This document shows, piece by piece, positions 33,312 through 42,983 of a stretch of 45,451 bases of DNA. The stretch comes from Dehalococcoidia bacterium. GTDB taxonomy: Bacteria; Chloroflexota; Dehalococcoidia; Dehalococcoidales; JAUXAP01. Where the stretch lies: positions 1-45,451 of the forward strand of contig JAUXAP010000007.1 of NCBI GenBank assembly GCA_030619865.1, in the 5' to 3' direction. The position numbers were made by a program, and so were the translations under genes. The notes beneath the pieces were generated by a model. The model was not told the origin of the DNA. It made no database searches and saw only the letters and a list, made by a program, of their open reading frames with translations. How positions within the stretch are numbered: position 1 is the stretch's first letter; the number at the start of each line of letters is the position of its first letter.

Positions 33312-35444
33312 ATGGCGAAGAGCAAAGCTAATATGAGGAATAAATCAATAAAGAGGCCGAGGAAAAAGTCGCGGCGAGGTTGGCTGTTCCATCCTGGGAT
33401 ATTGCTGGTTGCTATCGTAGCGCTACTAATCTGGTGGTGGCCAACGCTGACCTCATGGACTAGCAATGTTGCCAGCAGTGCCTGGAAACTGCTTGGCTGG
33501 GGACTAGTGTTAATAGCCATATTTCTCGTAATTCTAGCCGTAACGGTATGGCGATGGAAAGCATCCACCCTTATTCGCCATTGGAATCAGTGGCTAGGTG
33601 CTATCGTCCTCACCCTAGCTGTGTGGGGAATACTAGCTTTTTTTGGTCTGGGTGGCATCTTTGGTTTACATATCACCGGTATTCCACGGATAGTGGGATT
33701 AGCCATTATAGGCATTGTCTTTGTAGCCCCCAAGGCTTGCTTCCACCTCGTAGCTAAAGCCATTTCATGGTTAGGTAAACCACGGAAAAGGAAACCGGCT
33801 CCCAGACTAACCCCCCAACAAGAGCCACCATTTCCTTCAATTACGGTAACCCCTGAACCCCCATTGATAGAACCAAAAAGGAAAGAAGTTACCCCGGTGA
33901 TTGCTCCCATCCCGGTTCAGCAGGAATTGCGGCAGGTAGCTCAGGAAGTATGGAAGAAATATGGCGAATCATCAACATTAACTACTATTGATGGCTGGCG
34001 GTTACCACCTATTGATATCTTGGATAGGTCTCCTGAGGTTGAGTTCAGTGAAGCCGACAATCTACAGAGAGCCAAGCTTATTGAAGAAGCTCTAGCCAGT
34101 TATGGTGTTGAAGCTAAGGTTGTGCAGATAAACGCTGGGCCAACAGTTACTCAGTTTGGTGTGGAACCAGGCTGGGACAGGAAGATGAAGGAAATAAGGG
34201 AAAGAGATAGAGATGGCAATGTCAAGATAAGGCTGGAAGAAGTATCCAGGACAAGGGTTAAGGTGGAGAGGATTACCTCACTAGCTAACGACCTGGCTCT
34301 GGCTCTAGCGGCATCCAGCATCAGGATTGAAGCCCCGGTGCCGGGTAAATCGGTAATCGGAATTGAAGTGCCCAATACAACTTCAAGTGTGGTTAGCCTG
34401 CGAGGAGTAATAGAGACCACTGCCTTCCAGAGAATAGAGACAAAGTCTAAGCTAGCTTTGTCACTAGGTAAAGGTGCTGGTGGCGAAGCAATAGCTGCTG
34501 ACTTAGCCAGAATGCCCCATCTGCTTATTGCCGGCGCTACTGGAAGCGGCAAGACTGTTTGCCTGAATTCTATTATCTGCTGCCTGTTATTACATAATAC
34601 CCCTAATGAAGTTCGGTTCTTTATGATTGACCCCAAGAGGGTAGAGTTAACCCCGTTTAATAGCATACCCCACCTGGCGACACCAGTCATAGTCGACACC
34701 AACAAGGCCCTAGGCACACTGCGCTGGCTCAACCAAGAGATGGATAATCGCTACCAAAAATTGGCTACGGCTGGGGCTCGCAACACTGAAGACTACAATA
34801 GAAAGAAGGCTGGGGACGAGAGACTCCCTTACCTGATACTAATTATTGATGAGCTAGCCGATTTAATGATGGCCGGCTTTGATGAGGTAGAGCATATCCT
34901 GTGCCGCTTAGCTCAGCTTGCCCGAGCTACTGGCATCCATCTCGTCGTGGCTACCCAGCGCCCATCGGTAGATGTGGTCACCGGCTTAATCAAGGCTAAC
35001 TTCCCCACCCGCATTAGTTTTGCCGTTACCTCACAGGTAGATTCACGCACTATTCTTGACATGGCCGGTGCTGAAAAACTGCTGGGCAGAGGAGACATGC
35101 TCTATGCGCCCACTGAGGCAGCTAAACCTAAACGCCTTCAGGGATGCTATGTCTCTGATGTCGAGACAGAGAGGCTTGTTTACTTCTGGAACAGCCAGCG
35201 GAGGGAAGCGGTGGCTCCACTAAAGATTGAAGAGCTTACCCCATTTGTAGCTGCTGGCAGAAGAGATAGCTATCCTAGGGACCCACTCCTGGACGCTGCC
35301 AAGCAACTGGCCAAGGAACACAAGAACATTTCAACCTCATTCCTGCAACGGCGTTTGCATATCGGTTACCCCAGAGCCGCCCGCATTATGGAACAGTTTG
35401 AGGAGGACCAAGCCAAAGAGGAGCAGGATAACACCACCACCTGA
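33312..35444 (+). CDS. ftsK: DNA translocase FtsK/SpoIIIE
   Basis: The 710-residue protein has a very basic N-terminus, three to four membrane helices (about 22-150), a Pro-rich linker, and the FtsK motor. The Walker A is GATGSGKT (408-415), the Walker B is IIDELADLMM, and VATQRPSVDVVTGLIKANFPTRI is the family signature. The C-terminal gamma domain (DPLLDAAKQLAKEHKNISTSFLQRRL...) should recognise polar DNA sequences. It pumps chromosomal DNA at division. AAGGAG lies 4 bases before the ATG. Confidence 0.95.
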   Translation: MAKSKANMRNKSIKRPRKKSRRGWLFHPGILLVAIVALLIWWWPTLTSWTSNVASSAWKLLGWGLVLIAIFLVILAVTVWRWKASTLIRHWNQWLGAIVLTLAVWGILAFFGLGGIFGLHITGIPRIVGLAIIGIVFVAPKACFHLVAKAISWLGKPRKRKPAPRLTPQQEPPFPSITVTPEPPLIEPKRKEVTPVIAPIPVQQELRQVAQEVWKKYGESSTLTTIDGWRLPPIDILDRSPEVEFSEADNLQRAKLIEEALASYGVEAKVVQINAGPTVTQFGVEPGWDRKMKEIRERDRDGNVKIRLEEVSRTRVKVERITSLANDLALALAASSIRIEAPVPGKSVIGIEVPNTTSSVVSLRGVIETTAFQRIETKSKLALSLGKGAGGEAIAADLARMPHLLIAGATGSGKTVCLNSIICCLLLHNTPNEVRFFMIDPKRVELTPFNSIPHLATPVIVDTNKALGTLRWLNQEMDNRYQKLATAGARNTEDYNRKKAGDERLPYLILIIDELADLMMAGFDEVEHILCRLAQLARATGIHLVVATQRPSVDVVTGLIKANFPTRISFAVTSQVDSRTILDMAGAEKLLGRGDMLYAPTEAAKPKRLQGCYVSDVETERLVYFWNSQRREAVAPLKIEELTPFVAAGRRDSYPRDPLLDAAKQLAKEHKNISTSFLQRRLHIGYPRAARIMEQFEEDQAKEEQDNTTT

Positions 35445-35471
35445 CAAATCATAGTGAAGTCAGGAACCCAC

Positions 35472-35496
35472 TAAAAAGATGGAGGCCCTGCCATCT
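35472..35496 (-). terminator. Possible rho-independent terminator for the minus-strand membrane-protein gene
   Basis: AGATGG and CCATCT form a 6-bp stem with an 8-base loop (35477-35496). On the minus strand the stem runs into TTTTT-AG right after, three bases past the stop of the 35499-35906 gene. There is no T-run on the plus strand, so it would not serve ftsK. The stem is short, hence the moderate confidence. Confidence 0.45.
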
Positions 35497-35498
35497 GA

Positions 35499-35906
35499 TC
35501 ACAGGAGCAGAACAATGGGCACAACAGTAGCTATCAGCCCTATAAAAACGACCACCAAAATGAAAAGATTGTATCTGGTATTGTAATCGCTCAAAAGAGA
35601 CGCATCATAATACCCTTCTACACCCTGGTCTTTGTACATCTTCAGCAGCCCATTTATCAGCTTTAATCTTGTTTGCTTTCCCCTTAACAACCCAAATATT
35701 ACGACGAGGTTGACCACTATCAAGAGAGCAATAAACATGAAGAACACGATCCATGTAGTAGTAGTAACATCCCCACCCCCAGCCACTGCAGAATTAACAG
35801 CCAGAGTTACCAGATTAAGAAGAATCGCAGTGATGACAAAAATCGTGTCCGTGCGTGCATTCTGTTGGAGTTCTGTAATAATGTGCTGATGAACTCGCTC
35901 AATCAT
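35499..35906 (-). CDS. Small integral membrane protein, unknown function
   Basis: The 135-residue protein has a short helical N-terminus (ERVHQHIITELQQNARTD), two close hydrophobic helices (about 21-42 and 50-73), a cytoplasmic amphipathic loop with LINGLLKMYKDQGVEGYYDASLLSDYNTRYN (in parts), and a third helix to the C-terminus (about 112-135). No family is recognised. AAGGAGG 4 bases before the ATG gives a firm start. It follows the small basic gene by 24 bases. Confidence 0.75.
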   Translation of the reverse strand: MIERVHQHIITELQQNARTDTIFVITAILLNLVTLAVNSAVAGGGDVTTTTWIVFFMFIALLIVVNLVVIFGLLRGKQTRLKLINGLLKMYKDQGVEGYYDASLLSDYNTRYNLFILVVVFIGLIATVVPIVLLL

Positions 35907-35930
35907 ATAACCTCCTTCTAATATCTTGTA

Positions 35931-36080
35931 TTATTTTTCAAGCCTGCGTCTTAATCGCTTGAGAATAGCATCCATATATATCTTAGCCAGATTTCGCCCA
36001 TGCTTGGGTATTCGTTCTCGCTTTTTCTTAAGCCGTTTCTCGCGGCGCTCTTGTCTTGTCTTTACCTTCTCTTCGTTCAC
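35931..36080 (-). CDS. 49-residue basic protein overlapping the uvrB stop
   Basis: The frame runs from GTG (36078-36080), which overlaps the uvrB TGA in a GTGA junction, to TAA (35931-35933). The protein is nearly all helical and highly basic ([20 protein letters not shown], then [20 protein letters not shown]), with no cysteine. The stop/start overlap indicates translational coupling. Its charge suggests nucleic-acid or ribosome binding, which is inference. No ribosome binding site of note is seen. Confidence 0.5.
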   Translation of the reverse strand: MNEEKVKTRQERREKRLKKKRERIPKHGRNLAKIYMDAILKRLRRRLEK

Positions 36081-38065
36081 TTCTTTATTTCCACGTACTC
36101 AAACTCTTTTCTCAACTCAATGATGCGGTCACGCAGCAGGGCTGCCTTCTCAAATTCAAGGTTTCTGGCAGCTGTCTTCATCTGCGCTTCCAGTTCTTTA
36201 ATTAGACGAACTACATCTTCTTTACTAGTAATAGCTTCAGCCACATAAGGAGTACGAGTTTCAGCCACCGCCCGCACTCGCTCGGTGATATCTTTGATTG
36301 CCTTCTTTATCCCCTGTGGGGTAATGTTATGCTCTCTATTATAGACTTCCTGAATCTGACGACGACGCTGTGTTTCCTTTATCGCCGCCGCCATAGAATT
36401 AGTAGTAGTATCAGCATACATAATGACCTGCCCATCTATGTGGCGAGAGGCACGTCCCATTGTCTGAATCAATGACCCTTCTGACCTTAAAAAGCCCTCC
36501 TTATCTGCATCAAGAATAGCCACCAGACTTACCTCCGGCAGGTCGAGCCCCTCCCGAAGCAGGTTTATCCCGACGACTACATCGTAAACGCCAAGGCGGA
36601 GGTCGCGCAGTATCTCCACCCTTTCCAATGTATCAATCTCAGAGTGAAGATAGTGGGTCTTTATCTCCAGCTCTATCAGGTAATCAGCCAGCTCCTCGGC
36701 CATTCTCTTGGTCAGTGTAGTTACCAGGCAGCGCTCCTTTTTATCAACCCGGGTCTTAATCTGCTCTAACAGGTCGTCAATTTGCCCCTTGGTTGGTTTA
36801 ATCTCAACGGTAGGTTCAAGGAGACCGGTGGGGCGGACTAGTTGCTCCACCACCTGCTGGCTGTGCTCATACTCATACTCGGCCGGCGTGGCTGAAGTGT
36901 AGATAACATGGTTGATACGCTGCTCAAACTCGGTGAAGTTCAGCGGGCGATTGTCCAGAGCCGAAGGTAGACGAAAGCCATATTCCACCAGGGTTTCCTT
37001 ACGGGAACGGTCACCGTGATACATACCCCGAATCTGGGGGATGGTCATATGCGATTCATCAATAAATAGCAGAAAGTCGTCAGGAAAGTAGTCCAGCAGT
37101 GTCCACGGTGGACTTCCCGGAGCCCGCCCTGACAGGTGGCGGGAATAGTTCTCCACCCCGGCGCAGTAGCCGGCTTCCTTGAGCATTTCTATATCATAAT
37201 TGGTGCGTGACTCAAGCCTGGCTGCCTCCAGCACCTTCTCCTGTCGCTTGAGCGTGCTCAGCCTCTCCTCCAATTCTTGTTTTACGGTTTCAATAGCCCG
37301 CATCAGCTTATCATGCGAGGTAACAAAGTGCTTGGCGGGATAAATGTCCACCGAGTCCAGTTCAGCTAATAGCTCGCCGGTTAACGGGTCTATCTCTACA
37401 ATACGCTCAATATTATCGCCGAAGAACTCAACCCGTAGGGCTAGCTCCTCATAAGCCGGTTGTATCTCCAGGGTATCGCCGCGAATACGGAACCTGCCGC
37501 GGGTGAAGTCAACGTCGTTGCGCTCATACTGCATATTGACCAACTGGCGGAGGAGCTTCTCCCGACGGTAACTGTTGCCCCGCTTGAGGCTGCAGACAAA
37601 GCTGCGGTATTCCTCAGGCTCGCCCAGTCCATAGATACAGGATACCGAAGCGACAATAAGCACATCCCGACGTTCAAAAAGGGAACGGGTGGCGGCATGG
37701 CGCAGCTTATCTATCTCCTCGTTTATGTCAGCCTCTTTCTCAATATAGAGGTCATGGCGAGGAACATAGGCTTCAGGCTGATAGTAGTCGTAATAGCTGA
37801 CGAAGTACTCTACGGCGTTATTGGGGAAGAACTCCTTAAACTCAGTGGCAAGCTGAGCGGCCAGTGTCTTGTTATGGCAGATAACCAGGGTGGGCCTGTT
37901 TACCCGCTCAACAACATTAGCCATGGTGAACGTCTTACCGCTGCCGGTAACCCCCAGCAGCGTCTGGCGCTTAAAGCCCTTATTCAACCCCTCCACCAGC
38001 TCATCCACCGCCTGGGGCTGGTCACCGGTCATCTTAAAATCAGAAACTATTTCAAAGTTTGGCAT
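36077..38065 (-). CDS. uvrB: Excinuclease ABC subunit B
   Basis: The 662-residue protein has Walker [11 protein letters not shown] (about 38-47), the beta-hairpin with [17 protein letters not shown]-box-like [10 protein letters not shown], the RPTGLLEP region, helicase motif [11 protein letters not shown], and a C-terminal UVR motif ([24 protein letters not shown] in parts) that binds UvrC. It verifies DNA damage and loads UvrC in nucleotide-excision repair. The ATG has only a weak purine stretch upstream. It lies 23 bases after the DUF4870-like gene. Confidence 0.97.
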   Translation of the reverse strand: MPNFEIVSDFKMTGDQPQAVDELVEGLNKGFKRQTLLGVTGSGKTFTMANVVERVNRPTLVICHNKTLAAQLATEFKEFFPNNAVEYFVSYYDYYQPEAYVPRHDLYIEKEADINEEIDKLRHAATRSLFERRDVLIVASVSCIYGLGEPEEYRSFVCSLKRGNSYRREKLLRQLVNMQYERNDVDFTRGRFRIRGDTLEIQPAYEELALRVEFFGDNIERIVEIDPLTGELLAELDSVDIYPAKHFVTSHDKLMRAIETVKQELEERLSTLKRQEKVLEAARLESRTNYDIEMLKEAGYCAGVENYSRHLSGRAPGSPPWTLLDYFPDDFLLFIDESHMTIPQIRGMYHGDRSRKETLVEYGFRLPSALDNRPLNFTEFEQRINHVIYTSATPAEYEYEHSQQVVEQLVRPTGLLEPTVEIKPTKGQIDDLLEQIKTRVDKKERCLVTTLTKRMAEELADYLIELEIKTHYLHSEIDTLERVEILRDLRLGVYDVVVGINLLREGLDLPEVSLVAILDADKEGFLRSEGSLIQTMGRASRHIDGQVIMYADTTTNSMAAAIKETQRRRQIQEVYNREHNITPQGIKKAIKDITERVRAVAETRTPYVAEAITSKEDVVRLIKELEAQMKTAARNLEFEKAALLRDRIIELRKEFEYVEIKK

Positions 38066-38088
38066 GTTTACTTCTGCTAATATAAATT

Positions 38089-39078
38089 TCAGTAACTGGC
38101 ACTCTGCTTGACTGTATGGATAATCAACTTAATAGACCTGACAAGTATTCCGATACCCATTCCAATTGAAATGAGAATTAGAAGTATTCTTACGCCTGTA
38201 TATGTAGCGTCGGCGGCAGTAGTATTGGGTATTACGCTGAAATCGAAAGGATAGACAGACAGCAGAGTTAAAACCGTGGCAAGCCCAAACGCGTTTAAGA
38301 TGATAAGCACAATTTCACGCAGCGTATACCTGTCGAAGATAATCAAAATAATATGGCCTATTATAGCTAAACTTAATGCTGTGGTAAGAATTGGCAGCCA
38401 TAAATTGATGTCTTCTGTAAAGAACGGGTATCTGATCCACGTAGTAACACCACCTACCGTTTCCGAATGATAATAGGCTACATAAGTATTAAAAAAATTG
38501 AAGAATACTAATAAAACAATACTCCATGCGATTGTAAAAGCGGACCCTGTTATTCTCCCACCTCTTGTGCTTTTAAAGAACTGCTCTACCTTATCGCCAA
38601 CTTGTTTGCCTAAATCTGCACTGGGAGGTGGGGGCGGTTCTGTTTTTATTCCTGATGGCGCTACTATTTTCTCGGCAACATCACCAGCCAAGGGGAGCTT
38701 GTATTGCTCACCACTGTATGCCTTAACCATCAAGATTATCCAGAGTATAAACCCTGTAATCCGTAGAATCCAAGAAAAGGCACCCCCGACTATGGGTATC
38801 CAACCAAGGATACCCCAAGCAATTGTAAGGGCGCCAAATACAACAATCGACTGCACAGCGTGAAAGCGGACCCATCTGTTTTTCTGCTCCAAAATGAGAA
38901 AGACGATGCCGCTTATCCAGCCGCCAACATAACATAGTAATCCGGCAATATTTGGCTGCAGCCCGGTACTTGTACTTCCTAGCTCTGTCTGTTTTTCCCT
39001 CTCTATCTGCTCCCGCGCCTCAATCCGCGCCTTCTCTTCCTCATAGATTTTCTGCTTTTCTTCTGACGATAAACCCAT
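38089..39078 (-). CDS. DUF4870-like membrane protein with extra C-terminal membrane domain
   Basis: The 329-residue protein starts with a charged helix ([25 protein letters not shown], in parts), then a DUF4870/Tic20-like domain (about 43-125: [22 protein letters not shown] and [13 protein letters not shown]). A Pro-rich hydrophilic linker ([11 protein letters not shown]) and four to five more membrane helices (about 175-320) follow. The N-terminal half matches a widespread small membrane domain of unknown function. The C-terminal half is unfamiliar. AAGGAG 7 bases before the ATG supports the start. Confidence 0.82.
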   Translation of the reverse strand: MGLSSEEKQKIYEEEKARIEAREQIEREKQTELGSTSTGLQPNIAGLLCYVGGWISGIVFLILEQKNRWVRFHAVQSIVVFGALTIAWGILGWIPIVGGAFSWILRITGFILWIILMVKAYSGEQYKLPLAGDVAEKIVAPSGIKTEPPPPPSADLGKQVGDKVEQFFKSTRGGRITGSAFTIAWSIVLLVFFNFFNTYVAYYHSETVGGVTTWIRYPFFTEDINLWLPILTTALSLAIIGHIILIIFDRYTLREIVLIILNAFGLATVLTLLSVYPFDFSVIPNTTAADATYTGVRILLILISIGMGIGILVRSIKLIIHTVKQSASY

Positions 39079-39145
39079 TTCAATACTCCTTATGGTTTTT
39101 ACTCTGGGTGAATGGTCTCTGCTTTGTCAAAGTTTTAACTAGTTA

Positions 39146-39730
39146 TTACTTCCCCCCAAAATACTGTAGTGCCAGCTTAACCCTTTCCTCCAGACTCAAC
39201 TCAGAAGAGGCGGGCAGGGTGGCTACGGCGCGGGTGGCTTCAGCCATGGAATAGCCCAGGGAGGTTAAGGAAACTAACACTTCGGCGTTTTCCTGAGCTA
39301 ACTCAGCGGCGGGAGTTGTTATCCAGCCGGCACCTATCTTCTCCTTAAGCTCCAGGATAAGGCGGTTAGCCATCTTCTTGCCTATCCCGGGAACCATAGT
39401 CAGCATGTCAGCACTGCCGGTAGCAATAGCCATAGTAAGCCGTTCCACACTCATCGCTGAAAGCATCGCCAGTGCCAGCTTGGGACCTAATCCCGATACT
39501 CCAATCAAGGTCTGGAAAAGCCCCAGCTCATCAGCCGAGGTAAAGCCATAGAGGGTAGCGTTATCCTCCCTGAGATGAAAGTGAGTGTGCAGCTTTATCT
39601 CCTCACCAATACTGCCAAGACTACTCAAGGCGGAGGTGGACATATATACCTGAAAACCTACCCCGCCAACATTAATAATGGCACAGTCACTACCCAGCGC
39701 CTCTAATTTCCCATGAAGACTAGCTATCAC
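39146..39730 (-). CDS. ruvA: Holliday junction DNA helicase subunit RuvA
   Basis: The 194-residue protein has domain I ([32 protein letters not shown]), tandem helix-hairpin-helix motifs ([16 protein letters not shown] and [19 protein letters not shown]) and domain III ([20 protein letters not shown]). It binds four-way junctions and loads RuvB, whose gene is not in this window. I chose GTG 39730, which starts the family sequence, has GAGAGG 8 bases upstream and overlaps the ruvC end by 11 bases. The frame open to 39907 adds 59 non-homologous residues. Confidence 0.95.
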   Translation of the reverse strand: MIASLHGKLEALGSDCAIINVGGVGFQVYMSTSALSSLGSIGEEIKLHTHFHLREDNATLYGFTSADELGLFQTLIGVSGLGPKLALAMLSAMSVERLTMAIATGSADMLTMVPGIGKKMANRLILELKEKIGAGWITTPAAELAQENAEVLVSLTSLGYSMAEATRAVATLPASSELSLEERVKLALQYFGGK

Positions 39731-40238
39731 TTCTTCTACCTCTCTCTTGCTTAGCCAGCAAACTCTCCAGGTGTATCTCACGCAGGTGGCAAATAGCCAC
39801 TGCCAGAGCATCGGCGGCATCATTCGGCTGCGGCACCTGAGATAATCCAAGCTGGAGCTTGACCATTTCCTGAATCTGCTCCTTGGAACTAGCCCCGTAA
39901 CCAGCAACCTTCTGCTTTATCTGGGTCGGAGTATATTCATAGACGGGGATTTTCCTATCAGCTGCCGCCAGGATAGCCACCGCCTGAGCTCTACCTATTG
40001 CCAATGCCGACTTTACATTCTTAGCCACAAAAGGCTGCTCTACAGCCACCGCATCAGGCTGATAATGCGAGATAATTTCTGAAAGTCGGCCATGCAAATA
40101 GCTCAAACGCTCCCCGATTGGGGAGCGTGCCGGACTGTTTAAGGCGCCACAATCAACCAGGGCTATTTCATCCCCCCCACCTTCTATTATCCCGTAGCCC
40201 ATAGTTACTGTGCCCGGGTCAACACCCAAAATTCTCAT
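39720..40238 (-). CDS. ruvC: Crossover junction endodeoxyribonuclease RuvC
   Basis: The protein (about 172 residues) has the RuvC/RNase H-like core: [15 protein letters not shown] with the first catalytic Asp, VEQPF with the Glu, and a final acidic pair in [16 protein letters not shown]. It resolves Holliday junctions. ATG 40238 is preferred over the in-frame GTG 40241. It sits between yebC and ruvA in the usual order yebC-ruvC-ruvA, with a 4-base gap to yebC. Confidence 0.95.
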   Translation of the reverse strand: MRILGVDPGTVTMGYGIIEGGGDEIALVDCGALNSPARSPIGERLSYLHGRLSEIISHYQPDAVAVEQPFVAKNVKSALAIGRAQAVAILAAADRKIPVYEYTPTQIKQKVAGYGASSKEQIQEMVKLQLGLSQVPQPNDAADALAVAICHLREIHLESLLAKQERGRRSDS

Positions 40239-40242
40239 CACA

Positions 40243-40989
40243 TTACTGATACTTCTCTAGAATAGAGTCGGAAAAGTCGGCATTACTGGATACATGTTGC
40301 ACTTCATCCAGCTCCTCCAACTTATCCAATAGCCTCAGTGTCTGTAGTGCTGGCTTCTCCTCAAGCTCAACCATAGTCTTGGGCACCATAGATAGTTCAG
40401 CCGAGTCTATAGGTAAATTTTCCTGCTCCAGTGCTGCCCTGACCGTCTCAAGCTCCTCAGGCTTGGTATAAACCTCTACATAAGCATTCTCTACCTTAAC
40501 ATCCTCGGCACCGGCATCTATAGCCCGCAAGGCTAATTCCTCAACATCTAAATTATCGGTCTTTACCATAATTAATCCTTTTGAGTCAAAGAGCCAGGCC
40601 ACACAACCGCTTTCCCCCAAATTACCACCGTGACGGGAAAATATGTTCCTCACGTCCTGCACGGTTCGATTGCGGTTATCACTCAGAGCTTGCACCAGAA
40701 TAGCAGTGCCCTTGGGACCATAGCCCTCAAGGGTCATTTCTACCAGAGTAGCCCCCTCCAGAGTGCCGCTACCTCGCTTAATAGCCCGCTCTATGTTATC
40801 CAGAGGCATATTGCTATCACGGGCTTTTTGTATTGCCAGACGCAGCCGAAAGTTTATCTCCGGGTTACTGCCTCCCTGACGCACCACCACAATAATCTCG
40901 CGGGTCAATTTAGTAAAAAGCTGACCCCGTCTGGCATCAGTTACTGCCTTCTGGTGCTTAATTGAAGCCCATTTAGAATGCCCTGACAC
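40243..40989 (-). CDS. yebC: YebC/PmpR-family (TACO1) protein
   Basis: The 248-residue protein has the family's [14 protein letters not shown] start (GTG codon) and [45 protein letters not shown] and [11 protein letters not shown]. Members act as transcription regulators or as translation factors that relieve ribosome stalling. GGAGGG lies 6 bases upstream. It leads the ruv genes, as in many bacteria. Confidence 0.95.
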   Translation of the reverse strand: MSGHSKWASIKHQKAVTDARRGQLFTKLTREIIVVVRQGGSNPEINFRLRLAIQKARDSNMPLDNIERAIKRGSGTLEGATLVEMTLEGYGPKGTAILVQALSDNRNRTVQDVRNIFSRHGGNLGESGCVAWLFDSKGLIMVKTDNLDVEELALRAIDAGAEDVKVENAYVEVYTKPEELETVRAALEQENLPIDSAELSMVPKTMVELEEKPALQTLRLLDKLEELDEVQHVSSNADFSDSILEKYQ

Positions 40990-41070
40990 TTCTAACCCTC
41001 CATAGCCAGCTAATCGAATTCTCTAGTTAATTTTATCACCTCACCTGCTTACGGTCAAAAGGAGGCAACC

Positions 41071-41436
41071 TCACCTTGTTTCACCGACAACAAAGGCGAT
41101 AGCGTATTCTTTGGAATGGGAGAGGCTGATAGCAAGTCTATTCAAACCCAAGTCATCAGCTTGACTCTTCGCTTTACCGTAGAGATAGACTACAGGTCGG
41201 CCGCTAGGCTCAGATAATATCTCAATATTCCTTAAAGCAATACCCTGGGTTTGGACTCCAACTGATTTTATTACTGCTTCCTTGCCAGCAAAACGGGCAG
41301 CAAGAGATGAAGGCTTGTCGCGGTATAGCCTAAGCTCTGGCTCAGTATATACCCGGTGAAGAAACTTCTCTCCCCAGCGGGTTATAGCCCCTTCAATGCG
41401 AGCTATCTCAATTATATCTACACCAATATAGTGCAT
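41071..41436 (-). CDS. acpS: Holo-[acyl-carrier-protein] synthase
   Basis: The 121-residue protein has the AcpS motifs GVDIIEIARI (5-14, Asp7 as Mg ligand) and RFAGKEAVIKSVG (about 48-60, catalytic Glu), and ends in ISLSHSKEYAIAFVV. It transfers phosphopantetheine from CoA to ACP for lipid synthesis. GGTGG precedes the ATG. It is 81 bases upstream of yebC on the same strand. Confidence 0.94.
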   Translation of the reverse strand: MHYIGVDIIEIARIEGAITRWGEKFLHRVYTEPELRLYRDKPSSLAARFAGKEAVIKSVGVQTQGIALRNIEILSEPSGRPVVYLYGKAKSQADDLGLNRLAISLSHSKEYAIAFVVGETR

Positions 41437-41610
41437 TCTTAGCCACCATACTTATAAGCAGAGAATCCCTCCGAGTTTACCTTAAGTAAATGAGTTAAGC
41501 AAGAGAACCAAGGTTGCCTCATTCCAGATTATATGATAAACTTCGGCTGGTATTTACCTTGATTTCACTAATATATCAGTTTCCCTATGGTTAGAGCGAG
41601 AGAAGAGTCA

Positions 41611-42051
41611 GTGTCAGAACCTAATCTGGTTGGTTTTTTGTGCAAATGGTGTAGCTATGCTGGTGCCGATTTAGCCGGAACTAGCCGTAAGAAATATCCA
41701 GCCAATATAAAGATAATAAAAGTCCCGTGCTCGGGAAGAGTGGACCCACTTTTTATCCTCAAGGCACTACGTCTAGGTTTTGACGGTGTGTTAGTTTCAG
41801 GCTGCCACCCTGGTGAGTGCCACTACCAAACGGGAAACTACCGTGCCCGAAGGAGAATAGCTATAACCAAGAAATTCCTTGAATATATGGGCATTGACCC
41901 TCAGCGGATTCAGGCTAGCTGGGTTTCAGCTTCAGAAGGAGGAAAATTCGCCGAGGTAGTTACCGAAGTGACGAGAGAGTTAAAGGAAATCGGCCCCAAC
42001 CAACTGTTTACTGATGAAAGGCAGGGTGATGGAGCAAAGGCTACGGACTGA
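41611..42051 (+). CDS. flxD: MvhD/FlxD-family iron-sulfur protein (HdrA partner)
   Basis: The 146-residue protein belongs to the MvhD (FlpD) family. FLCKWCSYAGADLAG has Cys11 and Cys14, VPCSGRVDP has Cys40, and SGCHPGECHYQTGN has Cys65 and Cys70. These ligate a [2Fe-2S] cluster and hand electrons to HdrA. I chose GTG 41611 because MSEPNLVGFLCKWC is the usual family start and GAGAG lies 7 bases upstream. ATG 41587 is in frame but has no ribosome binding site. It is first in a four-gene run and overlaps the next gene. Confidence 0.88.
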   Translation: MSEPNLVGFLCKWCSYAGADLAGTSRKKYPANIKIIKVPCSGRVDPLFILKALRLGFDGVLVSGCHPGECHYQTGNYRARRRIAITKKFLEYMGIDPQRIQASWVSASEGGKFAEVVTEVTRELKEIGPNQLFTDERQGDGAKATD

Positions 42052-42979
42052 GGCAAAAACCCTGCTCGAGCAAGATAAGGTTGATTATATTATTGGCTTT
42101 GAACCAGGAATCCTGAAATTTACCACTACTCCTTTAATAACCAAGGACAAAGACGATATCGACCGCCTGGTAATTAACTCTTTTATCGCAAACAATCTGG
42201 CAAACTTCCTGACCGAACTCAAAGGCCGGGTCGGCATCGTTGCCAAGGGCTGTGATAGCCGTTCTATTGTCAGCTTGATACAGGATAACAAGGTAGCCAG
42301 GGAGGATGTGGTAATCCTGGGCGTTCCCTGTCCGGGGATTATTGACCTGAGTAAGGTAGAAAAACTGGTTGGCAAAGACAGGGATGAGCTAGACGACATC
42401 GCCCGGGAAGGGGATAAAGTAGTAATAACGACTGATGGCAAGAGAAACGAATTCTCCATTACTGAAGCCCTCTTTGACAACTGCTTAGGCTGCGAACTTC
42501 CCACTCCACAGGAGTATGACATTCTTCTTGGTGAACCAACATCTCCAGTTGCCGAGATAGCGGCAAGCCAGACGCAGATAGCCCGATTGAAAGAAATGAC
42601 CCCACAGGAGAGGTGGGAGTTCTGGAAAAACGAGTTTAGCCGCTGCATCCGGTGCTATGCCTGCCGAAATGTGTGTCCCGCTTGTTTTTGCCAGCGGTGC
42701 TTTGTCGAGGAAACCGAGCCGCAGTGGGCGCTACCAGTGCCAAAGTGGCAGGATAATCTCCTCTTTCAGGTAGTTAGAAATATTCATGTCGCTGGAAGGT
42801 GCACCGACTGTGGTGAATGCGAACGGGCCTGCCCAGTGAATATCCCTCTGAGAAGCTTGACTAAAGAGATGTATGACATAGTTAGTGACCTGTTCCAATT
42901 TAAGGCAGGAATGGATAAGGATGCACCACCGCTAATGACCCACTATGAGCAGGAAGAAGCTGAGGATTTGGTAAGGTAA
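42029..42979 (+). CDS. flxC: FlxC-like protein (FrhB-like N-terminus, two [4Fe-4S] motifs)
   Basis: The protein has about 316 residues. The N-terminal two thirds resemble the F420 hydrogenase/dehydrogenase beta-subunit family (GIVAKGCDSRSIVSLIQ, VVILGVPCPGIIDL, DNCLGCELP). Two ferredoxin-type motifs follow, encoded near 42643-42690 (CIRCYACRNVCP, with extra cysteines in ACFCQRC) and 42799-42837 (CTDCGECERACP). It should carry electrons between the flavin reductase (FlxA) and FlxD/HdrA. ATG 42029 has AAAGG 7 bases upstream. An in-frame ATG at 42014 adds five residues. It overlaps flxD by 23 bases. Confidence 0.83.
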   Translation: MEQRLRTEAKTLLEQDKVDYIIGFEPGILKFTTTPLITKDKDDIDRLVINSFIANNLANFLTELKGRVGIVAKGCDSRSIVSLIQDNKVAREDVVILGVPCPGIIDLSKVEKLVGKDRDELDDIAREGDKVVITTDGKRNEFSITEALFDNCLGCELPTPQEYDILLGEPTSPVAEIAASQTQIARLKEMTPQERWEFWKNEFSRCIRCYACRNVCPACFCQRCFVEETEPQWALPVPKWQDNLLFQVVRNIHVAGRCTDCGECERACPVNIPLRSLTKEMYDIVSDLFQFKAGMDKDAPPLMTHYEQEEAEDLVR

Positions 42980-42983
42980 AGAA

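Noticed and set aside
39731-39907. 59-codon N-terminal extension of RuvA
   Set aside because: It overlaps ruvC in another frame and is unlike any RuvA. The GTG at 39730 has a ribosome binding site and gives the family N-terminus.
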